A stretch of DNA of 64,000 nt from Gluconacetobacter liquefaciens. Its GTDB lineage: Bacteria; Pseudomonadota; Alphaproteobacteria; Acetobacterales; Acetobacteraceae. The notes beneath the pieces were generated by a model, which saw only the letters and a list, made by a program, of their open reading frames with translations, searched no databases and was not told the DNA's origin. Of this stretch, positions 44,096-53,552 are shown one piece after another (positions within the stretch are counted from its first letter, which is position 1; each line of letters opens with the position of its first letter). The DNA is taken from assembly GCF_003350405.1 (NCBI RefSeq), contig NZ_QQAW01000007.1, positions 1 through 64,000 on the forward strand. Reading direction: 5' to 3'. The position numbers and the translations under genes were made by a program.

Positions 44096-44977
44096 TCAAT
44101 GCGTGCCGGTCAGGACATCGCGAAGGGTGCGCCCCAGCGTCGCCGGGCTGGCTGAAACCTGCACGCCGGCTGAGCGCAGGGCTTCGATCTTGGCGGCCGC
44201 CGTATCGTCACCGCCGGAAATGACCGCGCCCGCATGCCCCATGCGACGCCCGGGCGGAGCGGTCAGCCCGGCGATGAAGCCCACCACCGGTTTGGTGGCG
44301 CGGACATCCTTCAGGTAGCGCGCCGCCGCGATCTCGGACTGGCCGCCGATCTCGCCGATCATGATGATGGATTCCGTCTGCGGATCGGCGAGAAACATCT
44401 CCAGGACATCGACGAAGTCCAGGCCCTTGACCGGATCTCCGCCGATCCCCACGCTGGTGCTCTGCCCCATGCCCAGTGCCGATGTCTGGGCCACGGCCTC
44501 ATAGGTGAGGGTGCCCGAACGGGAGACGATCCCCACGCTGCCGGGACGATGGATCGCACCGGGCATGATGCCGATCTTGCAGGCGCCTGGCGTGATGACG
44601 CCCGGGCAGTTCGGCCCTACCAGGGTGCTGGTGCCTCGCGCCAGCGCATCGCGTACCCGCACCATGTCCAGCACGGGAATGCCCTCGGTGATGCAGACGA
44701 TCAGCGGAATGCCGGCATCGATGGCTTCCATGATCGCATCGGCGGCGCCGGCGGGCGGCACGTAGATTACCGTCGCATCGACTGGTGTGGCAGCGACGGC
44801 CTGCTTCACCGTGTCGAAGACCGGAAGGCAGAGATGGACGCTGCCGCCCTTGCCCGGTGTCACGCCGCCGATCACGCGTGTGCCATACGCGATTGCCTGC
44901 TGGGTATGGAATGTCGCCTGTGCGCCGGTGAAACCCTGTGTCAGAACCCGTGTCGCGTGATTGACGAGAATGGCCAT
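44096..44977 (-). CDS. sucD: Succinyl-CoA synthetase alpha subunit (or close acid-thiol ligase)
   Basis: A 293-residue ligase subunit. It has the CoA-binding N-terminus ([20 protein letters not shown]), [12 protein letters not shown], and [10 protein letters not shown], whose His carries the phosphate. It forms the alpha-beta pair with sucC, sharing one base (TGATG). The sequence fits SucD better than malate-CoA ligase MtkB, but the cluster (amidase, GNAT) is not a TCA-cycle context. Many acetic acid bacteria lack sucCD, so its presence here deserves notice. Confidence 0.9.
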   Translation of the reverse strand: MAILVNHATRVLTQGFTGAQATFHTQQAIAYGTRVIGGVTPGKGGSVHLCLPVFDTVKQAVAATPVDATVIYVPPAGAADAIMEAIDAGIPLIVCITEGIPVLDMVRVRDALARGTSTLVGPNCPGVITPGACKIGIMPGAIHRPGSVGIVSRSGTLTYEAVAQTSALGMGQSTSVGIGGDPVKGLDFVDVLEMFLADPQTESIIMIGEIGGQSEIAAARYLKDVRATKPVVGFIAGLTAPPGRRMGHAGAVISGGDDTAAAKIEALRSAGVQVSASPATLGRTLRDVLTGTH

Positions 44978-46176
44978 CAGCCCTGCCTCTTTCCGCGCAC
45001 CGCCGCCACGATCTTGCGGGCCGCGTCATCAAGATCGTCGGCAGCGATGACATTCAGTCCGGATTCTTCGAGAATTTTTCGGCCATCATCGACATTCGTT
45101 CCCGCAAGCCGGACGACCAGAGGCTTGTTCAGCGCAATGTCGCGGCACGCGGCCACGACGGCCTCGGCAATGATGTCACATTTCATGATCCCGCCGAAGA
45201 TGTTCACAAGAACCCCTTCCACGCGCGGGTCGGCCAGCAGGATCCGAAAGGCCGCTGTCACACGTTCGCGCGAGGCGCCGCCGCCGACATCTAGGAAGTT
45301 GGCGGGCGCTTCGCCATGATCGCGGATGATGTCCATGGTCGCCATGGCCAGTCCGGCACCGTTGACCATGCAGCCGATCGTGCCGTCCAGCCCGATATAG
45401 GACAGGCCGAAACGCGCGGCTTCCTGCTCTCTCGGATCTTCCTCGTTTTCCTCGCGCAGTTCTTCCAGTTCCGGGTGACGGAACAGGGCATTGTCATCGA
45501 AGCTCATCTTGGCATCGAGCGCTATCAGGTCGCCGCCCGTCGTGATCACCAGTGGATTGATTTCGATCAGGGAGGCATCGAGTTGGACGAAGGCATCGAA
45601 CGCCGAGCACATGAATGCGGCGAATTTGCCGATCTGTCGGTTTTTCAGGCCCAGAGCCACCGCGAGGTCGCGGGCCTGATACGCGCCCAGTCCCTGTGCG
45701 GGATGGATGTCCAGGCTCAGGACGCGATCCGGCGTGCGGGCCGCGACCTCCTCGATCTCCATCCCGCCGTCCTGCGAGGCAACGATGGCGACGCGCTGGC
45801 GCGTGCGGTCGATCAGGATCGAGAAATAGAGTTCGCGCGCGATGGCACAGCAGGCTTCGACATACAGCTTACGCACCAGGCGCCCTTCGGGACCGGTCTG
45901 GCGGGTGACGAGAACGCGGTCGAGCATATCGCAGGCGGCGCTTTCGGCCTCGGTGGCTGACGTCACGACGCTTACGCCGCCGCAGGCCGGATGCCCGACG
46001 AAACGACCGGCACCGCGTCCACCGGCATGGATCTGCGCTTTGACGACGACCCTGCCTTCGGGCAGCGCGGATGCGATGTCTCCGGCTTCGGACGCCGAGT
46101 GTGCGACATTGCCTGGCGGCACGGGCACACCGAATGATTTCAGCAGCCTTTTGGCCTGGTATTCATGAATATTCAT
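44977..46176 (-). CDS. sucC: ADP-forming succinyl-CoA synthetase beta subunit
   Basis: A 399-residue ATP-grasp protein. N-terminal [19 protein letters not shown], nucleotide-binding region [29 protein letters not shown], and the C-terminal flavodoxin-like domain [18 protein letters not shown] are all present. It makes or uses succinyl-CoA with sucD. It follows ybaK by 25 nt. A few segments resemble malate-CoA ligase MtkA ([15 protein letters not shown]), so a different short dicarboxylate is possible. Confidence 0.9.
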   Translation of the reverse strand: MNIHEYQAKRLLKSFGVPVPPGNVAHSASEAGDIASALPEGRVVVKAQIHAGGRGAGRFVGHPACGGVSVVTSATEAESAACDMLDRVLVTRQTGPEGRLVRKLYVEACCAIARELYFSILIDRTRQRVAIVASQDGGMEIEEVAARTPDRVLSLDIHPAQGLGAYQARDLAVALGLKNRQIGKFAAFMCSAFDAFVQLDASLIEINPLVITTGGDLIALDAKMSFDDNALFRHPELEELREENEEDPREQEAARFGLSYIGLDGTIGCMVNGAGLAMATMDIIRDHGEAPANFLDVGGGASRERVTAAFRILLADPRVEGVLVNIFGGIMKCDIIAEAVVAACRDIALNKPLVVRLAGTNVDDGRKILEESGLNVIAADDLDDAARKIVAAVRGKRQG

Positions 46177-46201
46177 GTGCGCGGGCAGCTTCCTGGCTGG
46201 G

Positions 46202-46684
46202 CTATGGCGAGGAGATCGGGGCGAGAATGGCGCTGGCGGCCATGCATGCGTCCTCGGGCGCGATCTTCACGACCAGGCCGCGCTCCCCAGCATTGACGTA
46301 GATATGCGTCTTTTCGGACGCGGCTGCGTCGATCACCACCGCAACCGGGGTTTTCTGGCCGAACGGGCTGATGCCGCCGACCTGAAAGCCGGTCAGTGCC
46401 TCGGCTTCCTCCGCCGCGATCATGCGGGCATTGCGGCCGCCGAACAGCGCGGCAACCTGCTTGAGGTTGACCTTGCAGGCGGCGGGAACGACCAGGCACA
46501 CCGGTTTTTCACGGTCGATACGCACCATCAGCGTCTTGAAGACGAGCGATGGGTCTTCACCCATGGCGGACGCCGCCTGCATGCCGATCAGCGCACCGGC
46601 AGGGTTGTAATCGTAACGATGCACGCTGAAGCGTACGCCCTGCTTCGCAAGGAAGGTCGTAGCCGCTGTCTCACTCTGCTGCAT
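46202..46684 (-). CDS. ybaK: Cys-tRNA(Pro)/Cys-tRNA deacylase, YbaK/EbsC family
   Basis: A 160-residue trans-editing protein that removes Cys wrongly attached to tRNA-Pro. The catalytic Lys lies in SLVFKTLMV (K50). Family blocks GGISPFGQKTPVAVVID and THIYVNAGERGLVVKI follow. It is the first gene of the left-running sucCD cluster, with 204 bp upstream separating it from the FAD dehydrogenase gene. Confidence 0.92.
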   Translation of the reverse strand: MQQSETAATTFLAKQGVRFSVHRYDYNPAGALIGMQAASAMGEDPSLVFKTLMVRIDREKPVCLVVPAACKVNLKQVAALFGGRNARMIAAEEAEALTGFQVGGISPFGQKTPVAVVIDAAASEKTHIYVNAGERGLVVKIAPEDACMAASAILAPISSP

Positions 46685-46888
46685 GCGGGCACTCCTTCAG
46701 CGCATTAATTCACAAGCTGATGAATATAAGCCTGCCGATCGAGCGTCAAGGGATATGGCAGGTCGTCGCTTGGGAGCGCGATTGGTCGATTCTCCAGATC
46801 TGGCCGGCCAGCAGTTTGGTCTGGCCCGCTGCCGGTTTCGTGGACAGCAGGTTAAGCGAACATAGCGCAATGCGAAGGGCGAACGGGT

Positions 46889-48604
46889 TTAGTCTGGGAG
46901 CGTGCTCGCATCGAGGCCGGCGATGTAGCCGAAGGTCATGGCGGGGCCCAGATTGATCCCGCCAGAAGGATAGAAGCCCGCCATCACGCTGGCCTGATCG
47001 GACCCGGCCGCCCATAGGCCGGGAATGGGTTTGCCTTCCGTATTCAGGACCCGTGCCCGGGCGTCGGCGCGGATACCGGCGAACGTACCGAAACTGCCCG
47101 GAACGATGCGTAGCGCGAGATAGGGGCCATTATCGATCGGTGCCAGACATGGATTGGGCGTGTGGGTGGGGTCCCCACCTGAGCGGTTGAAAGGGGTAGA
47201 GCCTCGGCCGAATGCCGGGTCCTTGCCCTGCCGCGCGTGCAGGTTGTATTCGCGCACCGTATCGTCCAGTCCTTCAGGGGAAATGCCGCATTTGGCAGCA
47301 AGGTCGTGAAGGGTCGCGGCTTCGACGATGTAGCCGGAGCGGACGAACGGACGCAACGGAAAGGGGGCGGGTCGTGAAAAGCCCAGACCCCACCGACGCT
47401 GGAACGATCGTGTGCAGATCAGCCATGAAACGGGTGCCTCGCCGGGGGCGAGGGCCCGGAACAGGCTGGTGATGTAATCGTAATAGCCGTCGGCCTCGTT
47501 GACGAAGCGCTGGCCGTTTGCACGCACAGCGATGATGCCGGGTTTGGCGCGTTCGATGATATGCGGATAATGGCCTGTGGTGCCGTCGCGAAAGGGCACC
47601 AGGGAAACGGGACACCACGCGGCAGGCGATGCGACAGCGGTATCGATGTCCGCGCCGACGGATTCTGCGAGCGACAGGCCATCGCCGGACGTTCCTGGGG
47701 CCGCAACGGTCCAATGCTCTTGGCCGGTCGGCGTGTGCGGGAACAGGGCCTTGCGACGGGCGACGTCGTGGGGAAAGCCGCCTGTGGCGAGGATGACGCC
47801 AGCGCGCGCATGGATCGTCAGATCGCCCCCCTTCGTCCTCAGATGCGCGCCGACGACCCGGCCTTGTTCCACGATCAGGGTCCGCGCCGCGCTGGAGGGC
47901 AACAGGCGTACGCCGGCCTTCGCGGCTGACAGCATCAGGCGGGCGATCAGTGCGCTGCCGTTGACCAGATGCGTCCCGCGGCCGTAGCGGACGAGGTCGA
48001 ACAGGTGCCGACCGATCCGCGACAGGACGTGCAGGCCAGCCCTGGGCGAGCGGGTCGCGTTGAGAAAGGCGCGCAGGTCGGGACCGGCCTGGATACCCAT
48101 GCCGGCAAGCGTCGTCTCGCGCATCGGTCGGCGCAACAGCGGCCAGAGCGTGCCGAGTTTGCGTCCGTCGAACGGTGCCGCGACCACGGAGCGCGAGCCG
48201 GTGCCGGCGCCAGGGGTGTGGCCGTGAATGTCGCAGATCCAGGTGCCGGACTGAAATGTGACATCGGTTTCGTCGTCCAGGAAATCGACCATCTTCGGGC
48301 CGGCCTCCAGCAGGGCGCGGACACGATTTTCGTCGAAACGCTCGCCCAGTTCGTGACGCAGGTAGGTCTCCGGGCCATCCAGCCCTTCCATATTGCCATC
48401 GCGCTGGGCGTAGCGTGTGCAGGGCACCCACATCCAGCCGCCGGACCAGGCGGTCGAGCCACCCAGAACCGGCTCCTTCTCGGCGACGACGACCCTCAGG
48501 CCGCGATGGGCGGCGGTAACCGCCGCGCAAAGACCGGCGGCTCCGGACCCGATGACCAGCAGGTCGCACTGTTCGACCCGCGCGTGTGCTGCGGACATGA
48601 TCAT
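46889..48604 (-). CDS. FAD-dependent dehydrogenase, 3-ketosteroid-Delta1-dehydrogenase/fumarate-reductase type (copy 1)
   Basis: A 571-residue flavoprotein. The FAD motif GSGAAGLCAAVTAAHRGL lies at about residues 18-35, followed by EKEPVLGGSTAWSGGWMW. The C-terminal FAD contact is GLWAAGSDQASVMAGFYPSGGINLGPAMTFGYIAG. The block TPNPCLAPIDNGPY and PGSFGTFAG are shared with the flavoprotein at 61603. Relatives insert or remove double bonds next to a ring ketone. It overlaps the upstream Gfo/Idh/MocA gene by 4 nt (ATGA), which fixes the start. It is the last gene of the IclR operon. Confidence 0.88.
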   Translation of the reverse strand: MIMSAAHARVEQCDLLVIGSGAAGLCAAVTAAHRGLRVVVAEKEPVLGGSTAWSGGWMWVPCTRYAQRDGNMEGLDGPETYLRHELGERFDENRVRALLEAGPKMVDFLDDETDVTFQSGTWICDIHGHTPGAGTGSRSVVAAPFDGRKLGTLWPLLRRPMRETTLAGMGIQAGPDLRAFLNATRSPRAGLHVLSRIGRHLFDLVRYGRGTHLVNGSALIARLMLSAAKAGVRLLPSSAARTLIVEQGRVVGAHLRTKGGDLTIHARAGVILATGGFPHDVARRKALFPHTPTGQEHWTVAAPGTSGDGLSLAESVGADIDTAVASPAAWCPVSLVPFRDGTTGHYPHIIERAKPGIIAVRANGQRFVNEADGYYDYITSLFRALAPGEAPVSWLICTRSFQRRWGLGFSRPAPFPLRPFVRSGYIVEAATLHDLAAKCGISPEGLDDTVREYNLHARQGKDPAFGRGSTPFNRSGGDPTHTPNPCLAPIDNGPYLALRIVPGSFGTFAGIRADARARVLNTEGKPIPGLWAAGSDQASVMAGFYPSGGINLGPAMTFGYIAGLDASTLPD

Positions 48605-49674
48605 GATCCCTCGCAGGGGGTGTTAGAAGGCAAAGTGATTGTGGTGCCGGATCGTGCGGAATCCGTCACGGCGAGGGTGGCGCGCAGTGTCAGCAGCCCT
48701 TCGCGGGCATCGACGACCGGACGTTGGGTGCCGCGCGCCACAGCACAGAGATTGCGCAGTTGGGCGACATAGGGACTTTCCTTGCGGTAGCCCGTTGTTT
48801 CGCGCGTCAGCGGTTCGTACCAATCCTGTCGTTTCTGATAATGCCAGAGATCGATAGAGGGCAGGGCGAGGGAGCCTTCGCTGCCGGCGATGACGGACGT
48901 AGTGACAGGTGCGGCGGGGGAGGGATAGGAGTCGATCTCGCCCGATTGCAGGTCCCAACTCCATGGTGCGACGGTGCAGTCGCTTAGTGCGATCGTCACC
49001 AGTCCGCCACCGACCAGGCGCAGCAGGACGGATGCCGTGTCCTCGACCGCGAAACCTCGTGTTGCGTTGCTGGACATGGCATGGACGGAGACGATTTCGC
49101 CATAGAGATGGCGCACCAGGTCGATTTCGTGGATCAGGTTGATCAGGATCGGGCCGCCACCCGCTTCGCGTCGCCACGCCGCCGAGAAATAATCGTCGGG
49201 TTTGTGGAACATTGCCAGCACGGCGACGGAGACGATCCGCCCCAGTCTGCCTTGTCCGATCAGGTCATGGGCCGTGCGGATGATCGGGTTGTGGCGGCGA
49301 TGGTGGCCGACCAGAACGGGAATGGTCGTAGCTTCGGACGCATCGACGATCGCCTGGGCGTCCTCAAGCGTGCTGGCGATCGGTTTTTCGACCAGCGTGA
49401 CGATGCCCGATTCGATCAGGTCGCGGGCGAGTGGCCGATGGGTATGGTTGGGGGTGGCGAGGATGGCGGCGTCGGGCCGGCCGGCCACCAGGGCATCGGC
49501 CAGGGTGGGAAACCATGCGACGCCGATGGAATCGGCCCAGGCGTGTCCTTCCGGTGTGGGATCGACCACGCCTGACAGGGTGCAGAACGTACAGGCCCGC
49601 ATTTCCCGTGCATGCAGACGACCGATGGCACCGGCACCGACCAGCAACACGTTGCTGACAGGGGCCGACGTCAT
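48601..49674 (-). CDS. Gfo/Idh/MocA family oxidoreductase
   Basis: A 357-residue NAD(P)-dependent dehydrogenase. The Rossmann motif VGAGAIGRLHAREM is at residues about 12-25, ATPNHTHRPLA near 92, and the family Lys in VEKPIASTLEDA near 117. The C-terminal domain has GGGPILINLIHEIDLVRHLYG with the usual catalytic His. Such enzymes oxidise hydroxyls on sugar or cyclitol-like rings. It overlaps genes on both sides by 4 nt, so it works with the TIM-barrel protein and flavoprotein. Confidence 0.92.
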   Translation of the reverse strand: MTSAPVSNVLLVGAGAIGRLHAREMRACTFCTLSGVVDPTPEGHAWADSIGVAWFPTLADALVAGRPDAAILATPNHTHRPLARDLIESGIVTLVEKPIASTLEDAQAIVDASEATTIPVLVGHHRRHNPIIRTAHDLIGQGRLGRIVSVAVLAMFHKPDDYFSAAWRREAGGGPILINLIHEIDLVRHLYGEIVSVHAMSSNATRGFAVEDTASVLLRLVGGGLVTIALSDCTVAPWSWDLQSGEIDSYPSPAAPVTTSVIAGSEGSLALPSIDLWHYQKRQDWYEPLTRETTGYRKESPYVAQLRNLCAVARGTQRPVVDAREGLLTLRATLAVTDSARSGTTITLPSNTPCEGS

Positions 49675-50489
49675 GTCGGCCTGCCCGTGCGCAGAAGGGC
49701 GGAGGTCGCATCGAAAGCCATGCTGGCCCAGTGTGACGCGCCCTGCTGAATATGCGCGGCCTGATTGGGAATTTCGACACTGACGGGAAGATCGGGCGGG
49801 AGCGACGCGAGGATTGCCGGCAGATCGATCCCGCCGTCGCCGGGCAGCAGACGGGCCTGCCGGGCCGTATGGATCAGTCCCTCGCGCGTGGCGGGAATGT
49901 CGGCCGGCGCGTCGCAGATCTGGACATAGGCCAGTCGGTCGCGCGGGATGTTGCGCAGATCGTTGGTGGTCGTGCCCGAGCGGGCGACGTGCAGCGTATC
50001 GACGATGATGGTGCCGTTGTCTGCTGCTGCCGTCGTGACGACGGACAGGGCCGTGCGGGCGTCGCGGACGGCTGTCCAGGGCATGAATTCAAGGGCCGGC
50101 GAGATGCCGCGCGGGGCGGCCAATGTGCAGAGATCGGCGAAGGACGAGGCCAGACGCGACAGATCCGCGTCGTCGCCTGCGACCAGAATATGGGGGACCG
50201 ACAGTTCGGCACATAGATCGAGGAAAGGTTCGATGTCGGCAGCGCGAAAATTGCCCGAAATCCGCACGATTTCCATGTCGGTGACCCGAATGGCCTCCTG
50301 TCGCGCCAGGTCGCGGATTTGCCGGCGGAACGACGGATCTGTCAGCAGAGGGGGCAGCGTTTCGCCCGGTACAGCGGGAAGGGCCCGCAGGCCGACACCC
50401 GCATATCCGATCCGGCGCGCCAGAGGGATCATCTCGACAGGATTCATGGGCGCGGTCGTGAGCCATGCCAGGGAAATCGGACGCGTCAT
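49671..50489 (-). CDS. Sugar phosphate isomerase/epimerase-like TIM barrel (AP endonuclease 2 fold)
   Basis: A 272-residue TIM-barrel protein. Metal-binding residues of the fold appear in ALEFMPWT (Glu), VDTLHVARSG (Asp, His), YVQICDAP and VSVEIPN (Glu). The RLLPGDGGIDL block is typical of the xylose-isomerase-like group, which includes 3-dehydroshikimate dehydratases (QuiC/AsbF) that make protocatechuate. The dehydratase role is an inference from the pca neighbourhood. It overlaps the Gfo/Idh/MocA gene by 4 nt. Confidence 0.85.
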   Translation of the reverse strand: MTRPISLAWLTTAPMNPVEMIPLARRIGYAGVGLRALPAVPGETLPPLLTDPSFRRQIRDLARQEAIRVTDMEIVRISGNFRAADIEPFLDLCAELSVPHILVAGDDADLSRLASSFADLCTLAAPRGISPALEFMPWTAVRDARTALSVVTTAAADNGTIIVDTLHVARSGTTTNDLRNIPRDRLAYVQICDAPADIPATREGLIHTARQARLLPGDGGIDLPAILASLPPDLPVSVEIPNQAAHIQQGASHWASMAFDATSALLRTGRPT

Positions 50490-50534
50490 GCCGTTGTCCT
50501 TTTTTTGTTCTTATCTGGTCAAATAATGATTTTA

Positions 50535-52316
50535 CTAAAGGGACAATTCCGAGTTCGCCATGAGAGGGGCGGCTGTCGCCGTTTGCTCCGTGATGGCCGT
50601 GCCGCCGGCGACATGGTTGGCGATGCGCCATGCCATGACCAGGGCTGGGCCAAGCGTGGTTCCCGGGCCGGGATAGGTGCCCCGGAACAGGGATGTCAGA
50701 TCGTTGCCGCAGGCATAGAGACCCGCGATCGGCTGGCCGCTTTCGTCGGTCACGCGTCCGTCGATATCGCCGGTCAGGCCGGCGCTGGTCGCGAGGTCGG
50801 CGGGCAGGACGGCCATCGCGAAATAGGGGCCGGCTCCTACGGGGCGGAGGCACGGATTGGGCGTGCAGCGCGCATCGCCGTTGAAGCGGTTCATGGCTGA
50901 GGAACCGCGCCCGAAATCTGTATCCACGCCGTTTTGCGCCAGGGTGTTGTACCGCGCGACGGTTTCGCGCAGCGTGGCGGCATCGACGCCGATGGCGCGG
51001 GCCAGTTCGTCGATCGTCCGGCCGCGGAACAGATATCTGGCGCGGATCAGGTGCCCGATGCGGCGCATTCCCGGCCAGACCATGCCCAGACCGTATTCGC
51101 GCAGAAAGGCGCGATCGCAGATCAACCAGGCGGGCATGCAGGCGGTCCGGCGGTTGTCGGCAATCATGCCCATGCAGAAATCGTGATAGGAATTGGACTC
51201 GTTTACAAAACGGCGGCCCGCACCGTCGACGGCCAGCAGGCCGGGCTTGGCACGGTCCAGAATGATATGCGGCCAGGTCAGGTCCGTACCGTCCTTCAGG
51301 CGCCGGCTGGAACAGGGCATCCATAGCGCCGGGCTGTCGCCGCCGTTGTCGAGGCCGGCACCTGCGCGTAGTCCTGCCTCCACCCCATCGCCGGAATTGG
51401 TCGCAGGGGCGAGAGATTTCATATTCCGCAGTGGAAACAGCCGATTGCGCAGGGTGGCATTGGTCGCGATACCGCCTGTTGCCAGGACCACGCCCTTGCG
51501 GGCGAGAATGGTCCGGTCTCCCTCCATTGTATGGAACGTCGCGCCCGTCACGCGGCCGTCGGTGACCAGCAGATCGGTCAGCGACCATTCGAACAGGATC
51601 GGCACCCCGTGCTTGCGCAGGCTGAGCAGCAGCCGCGCCACGAGGGCATTGCCCATGACCAGGCGCGTGCCGCGCGCATGGGCCCTGCGATCGGACGCCA
51701 GGCGCAGGAAGAGCGACAGCGTCTGCCGGAGATGGGAGAATGACGAAAAAGGCTTCAGCAAGACATCCAACTCGTTGCGCCCGACCATCATCCCGCCGGG
51801 AGCGAGAAATTCTCGGCGGGGCGGACGGACCCGGGCGAAATCCGTCCCGAGTTCCCGCCCGTCGAACGGCAGGGGGGCCAGGGCGCGGCCGCCATGGGCG
51901 GAGCCCGGCCCGTCGAGATAGTCGGGATGGGCGGCAGCGGCGGCGAGTTTGACGTCGGTATAATCGTGCAGTTCGGCAATGGCGGCCGGGGCGGCTTGCA
52001 GGAAGCCTTCCCGAAGGGCTTCGCCACCCCGGTCGCCCACCACGGACCGGAGGAAGCGACGGGCATCGTCGGTGCGGTCGCAGGGGCCTACGGTTTCGGA
52101 CAGGGCCGTTCCGGGAGCCCAGATCGTGCCGCCGGAGGTGGATGTGATGCCGCCGACCTGATCGGTCTTCTCGCACAGAAGAACATCGAGGCCGCGCCGC
52201 CGGGCAAACAACGCGGTGCTCATGCCGCCGGCTCCCCCACCGATCACAAGCAGATCGGTTGTCATGATATCGGACGCGTCCGAAGTGGACCGGGCGGATT
52301 GGGGTGACCTGGGCAT
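50535..52316 (-). CDS. FAD-dependent dehydrogenase, 3-ketosteroid-Delta1-dehydrogenase/fumarate-reductase type (copy 2)
   Basis: A 593-residue flavoprotein. After about 16 N-terminal residues the FAD motif reads LLVIGGGAGGMSTALFARRRG, followed by EKTDQVGGITSTSGGTIW. The C-terminus shows CTPNPCLRPVGAGPYF and GLYACGNDLTSLFRGTYPGPGTTLGPAL. It is the most divergent of the three copies in the window. The start at 52316 is supported by AAGAGG 7-8 nt upstream; an in-frame ATG at 52265 lacks a ribosome site. It lies between the IclR gene and the TIM-barrel gene in one operon. Confidence 0.87.
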   Translation of the reverse strand: MPRSPQSARSTSDASDIMTTDLLVIGGGAGGMSTALFARRRGLDVLLCEKTDQVGGITSTSGGTIWAPGTALSETVGPCDRTDDARRFLRSVVGDRGGEALREGFLQAAPAAIAELHDYTDVKLAAAAAHPDYLDGPGSAHGGRALAPLPFDGRELGTDFARVRPPRREFLAPGGMMVGRNELDVLLKPFSSFSHLRQTLSLFLRLASDRRAHARGTRLVMGNALVARLLLSLRKHGVPILFEWSLTDLLVTDGRVTGATFHTMEGDRTILARKGVVLATGGIATNATLRNRLFPLRNMKSLAPATNSGDGVEAGLRAGAGLDNGGDSPALWMPCSSRRLKDGTDLTWPHIILDRAKPGLLAVDGAGRRFVNESNSYHDFCMGMIADNRRTACMPAWLICDRAFLREYGLGMVWPGMRRIGHLIRARYLFRGRTIDELARAIGVDAATLRETVARYNTLAQNGVDTDFGRGSSAMNRFNGDARCTPNPCLRPVGAGPYFAMAVLPADLATSAGLTGDIDGRVTDESGQPIAGLYACGNDLTSLFRGTYPGPGTTLGPALVMAWRIANHVAGGTAITEQTATAAPLMANSELSL

Positions 52317-52365
52317 GCTTCGACCTCTTGTCGTCACGTCTGTGATGGGAAGGGAGGAAGGGAGT

Positions 52366-53247
52366 TCAGAAGGAAATGTTCTGCGGCGTGCGGGAGATAT
52401 CTTTGGGTACGATCTGCATGTCTCCCAATTCGCGAGCGGTCTCGACCAGGATGGCACCGAGTTCGATCGCCCGCGCTTCGGAAATGCGCAGTGTCGGGCC
52501 GGCGATGCTCAACGTGCCGATGGCCTCGCCGGTGGATCGCGAGCGGATGACACAGGCGATTGCCGTCATCCACGGGGCGAATGTCGCGATGGTGACGCTG
52601 AAGCCGCGTTTGCGGGTCTGCCGCAGGAGGGTCAGCAATTGCTTGCCGTCGCGTGCGACGTTGGGTCCATACCCATCGGCCGGATTACCGTAGCCCTGTT
52701 CATCCGCCAGCTTGACCGCGATCCCGTCGGGCATGGCAGCCAGCCACGCAATGCCGGTCGCCGTAGAGGAGAGATGGGCCACCTGCCCCATTTCCGGGTC
52801 GTATTTCAGCCCGCTGCGGCTGCCTTGCGCCCTGGCGATCCATGTCAGTTTCTGCCCGTCGGGTACGGCAAGCCGGACCAGTTCGCCGCTTTCGGCAGCC
52901 AGACGGTCAAGCAGCGGTTGGGCCAGATCGGTGATGCCGCAGGATGCCAGAAACGTGAAGGCGATGGACACGGGCTTCATCGTCAGCCTGTAGCGCCCGC
53001 CTGCGCCACCCTCCTGATGCACATAACCCAGGGCCTGCAGGTCCGCTGTCAGGCGGTGGGTGGCGCTGAGCGGGATACCGAGGTCGGAACTGATCGAAGA
53101 GATCGGCAACCCTGCGGCATGGCGCGAGAGCAACTCGATGATTGCAAGGGTCCGTTCCATGACCCCGGACGGGGTGGCTTTTGCGTCGCTGCTGGCGGCC
53201 GGGCTGGTGGAAGGGGCGGTGCGGCGCAAATCGGGTTTGAGGCTCAT
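52366..53247 (-). CDS. IclR-family transcriptional regulator
   Basis: A 293-residue regulator. The N-terminal winged helix is at about 30-90 (VMERTLAIIELLSRHAAGLPISSISSDLGIPLSATHRLTADL), after a Ser/Ala-rich lead. The IclR effector domain follows (TWIARAQGSRSGLKYDP to the end). It heads an operon with two FAD dehydrogenases, a TIM-barrel protein and a Gfo/Idh/MocA enzyme. The start at 53247 begins the natural domain; the frame is open further upstream without support. A dyad just upstream is also found at 63470, so it probably controls both sites. Confidence 0.9.
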   Translation of the reverse strand: MSLKPDLRRTAPSTSPAASSDAKATPSGVMERTLAIIELLSRHAAGLPISSISSDLGIPLSATHRLTADLQALGYVHQEGGAGGRYRLTMKPVSIAFTFLASCGITDLAQPLLDRLAAESGELVRLAVPDGQKLTWIARAQGSRSGLKYDPEMGQVAHLSSTATGIAWLAAMPDGIAVKLADEQGYGNPADGYGPNVARDGKQLLTLLRQTRKRGFSVTIATFAPWMTAIACVIRSRSTGEAIGTLSIAGPTLRISEARAIELGAILVETARELGDMQIVPKDISRTPQNISF

Positions 53248-53294
53248 CGGTTTCTTCGCGGTAGGAGGATGACGACTTGATAGGTATTGATAGT

Positions 53295-53341
53295 GGAAAA
53301 TGTTTCCGATATCAATTTCTATCTCTGCATCGTGTTTCCAC
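53295..53341. promoter_or_regulatory. Candidate IclR operator GGAAAATGTTTCC plus second half-site
   Basis: GGAAA-ATG-TTTCC (53295-53307) is an inverted repeat with a 3-bp centre, 48 bp upstream of the IclR start codon. A further GTGTTTCCAC lies at 53332-53341. The exact reverse complement of the 13-bp core is found at 63470-63482. The gap also carries the start of the divergent porin at 53553. Confidence 0.7.
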
Positions 53342-53552
53342 TTTGGCGATCGGCGCCGGAGGCTCGGCAACGGGGCAGGAACAAGAACCTCAAAAAGAGG
53401 CGTGGTTATGAAATATCTTTTCTGTAAAGAAAAATATTCTGTCGATGTCGGGCATCTGCGGCATGGAACGCCGCTCCGGCGATAGAGGCTCCGGGTCCCA
53501 CGCTGGACCCGATTCCAGGATTTGCTCGGTCTGACAGAAATGGTTCCTGCCG

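Noticed and set aside
44096-46176. Malate-CoA ligase genes mtkAB instead of sucCD
   Set aside because: Motif detail in the alpha subunit fits SucD better and no serine-cycle genes are near; it remains a minor alternative.
50089-52176. 695-codon frame on the minus strand over the FAD dehydrogenase copy 2
   Set aside because: It is another frame of the real gene, very Arg-rich, with no FAD or other motif.
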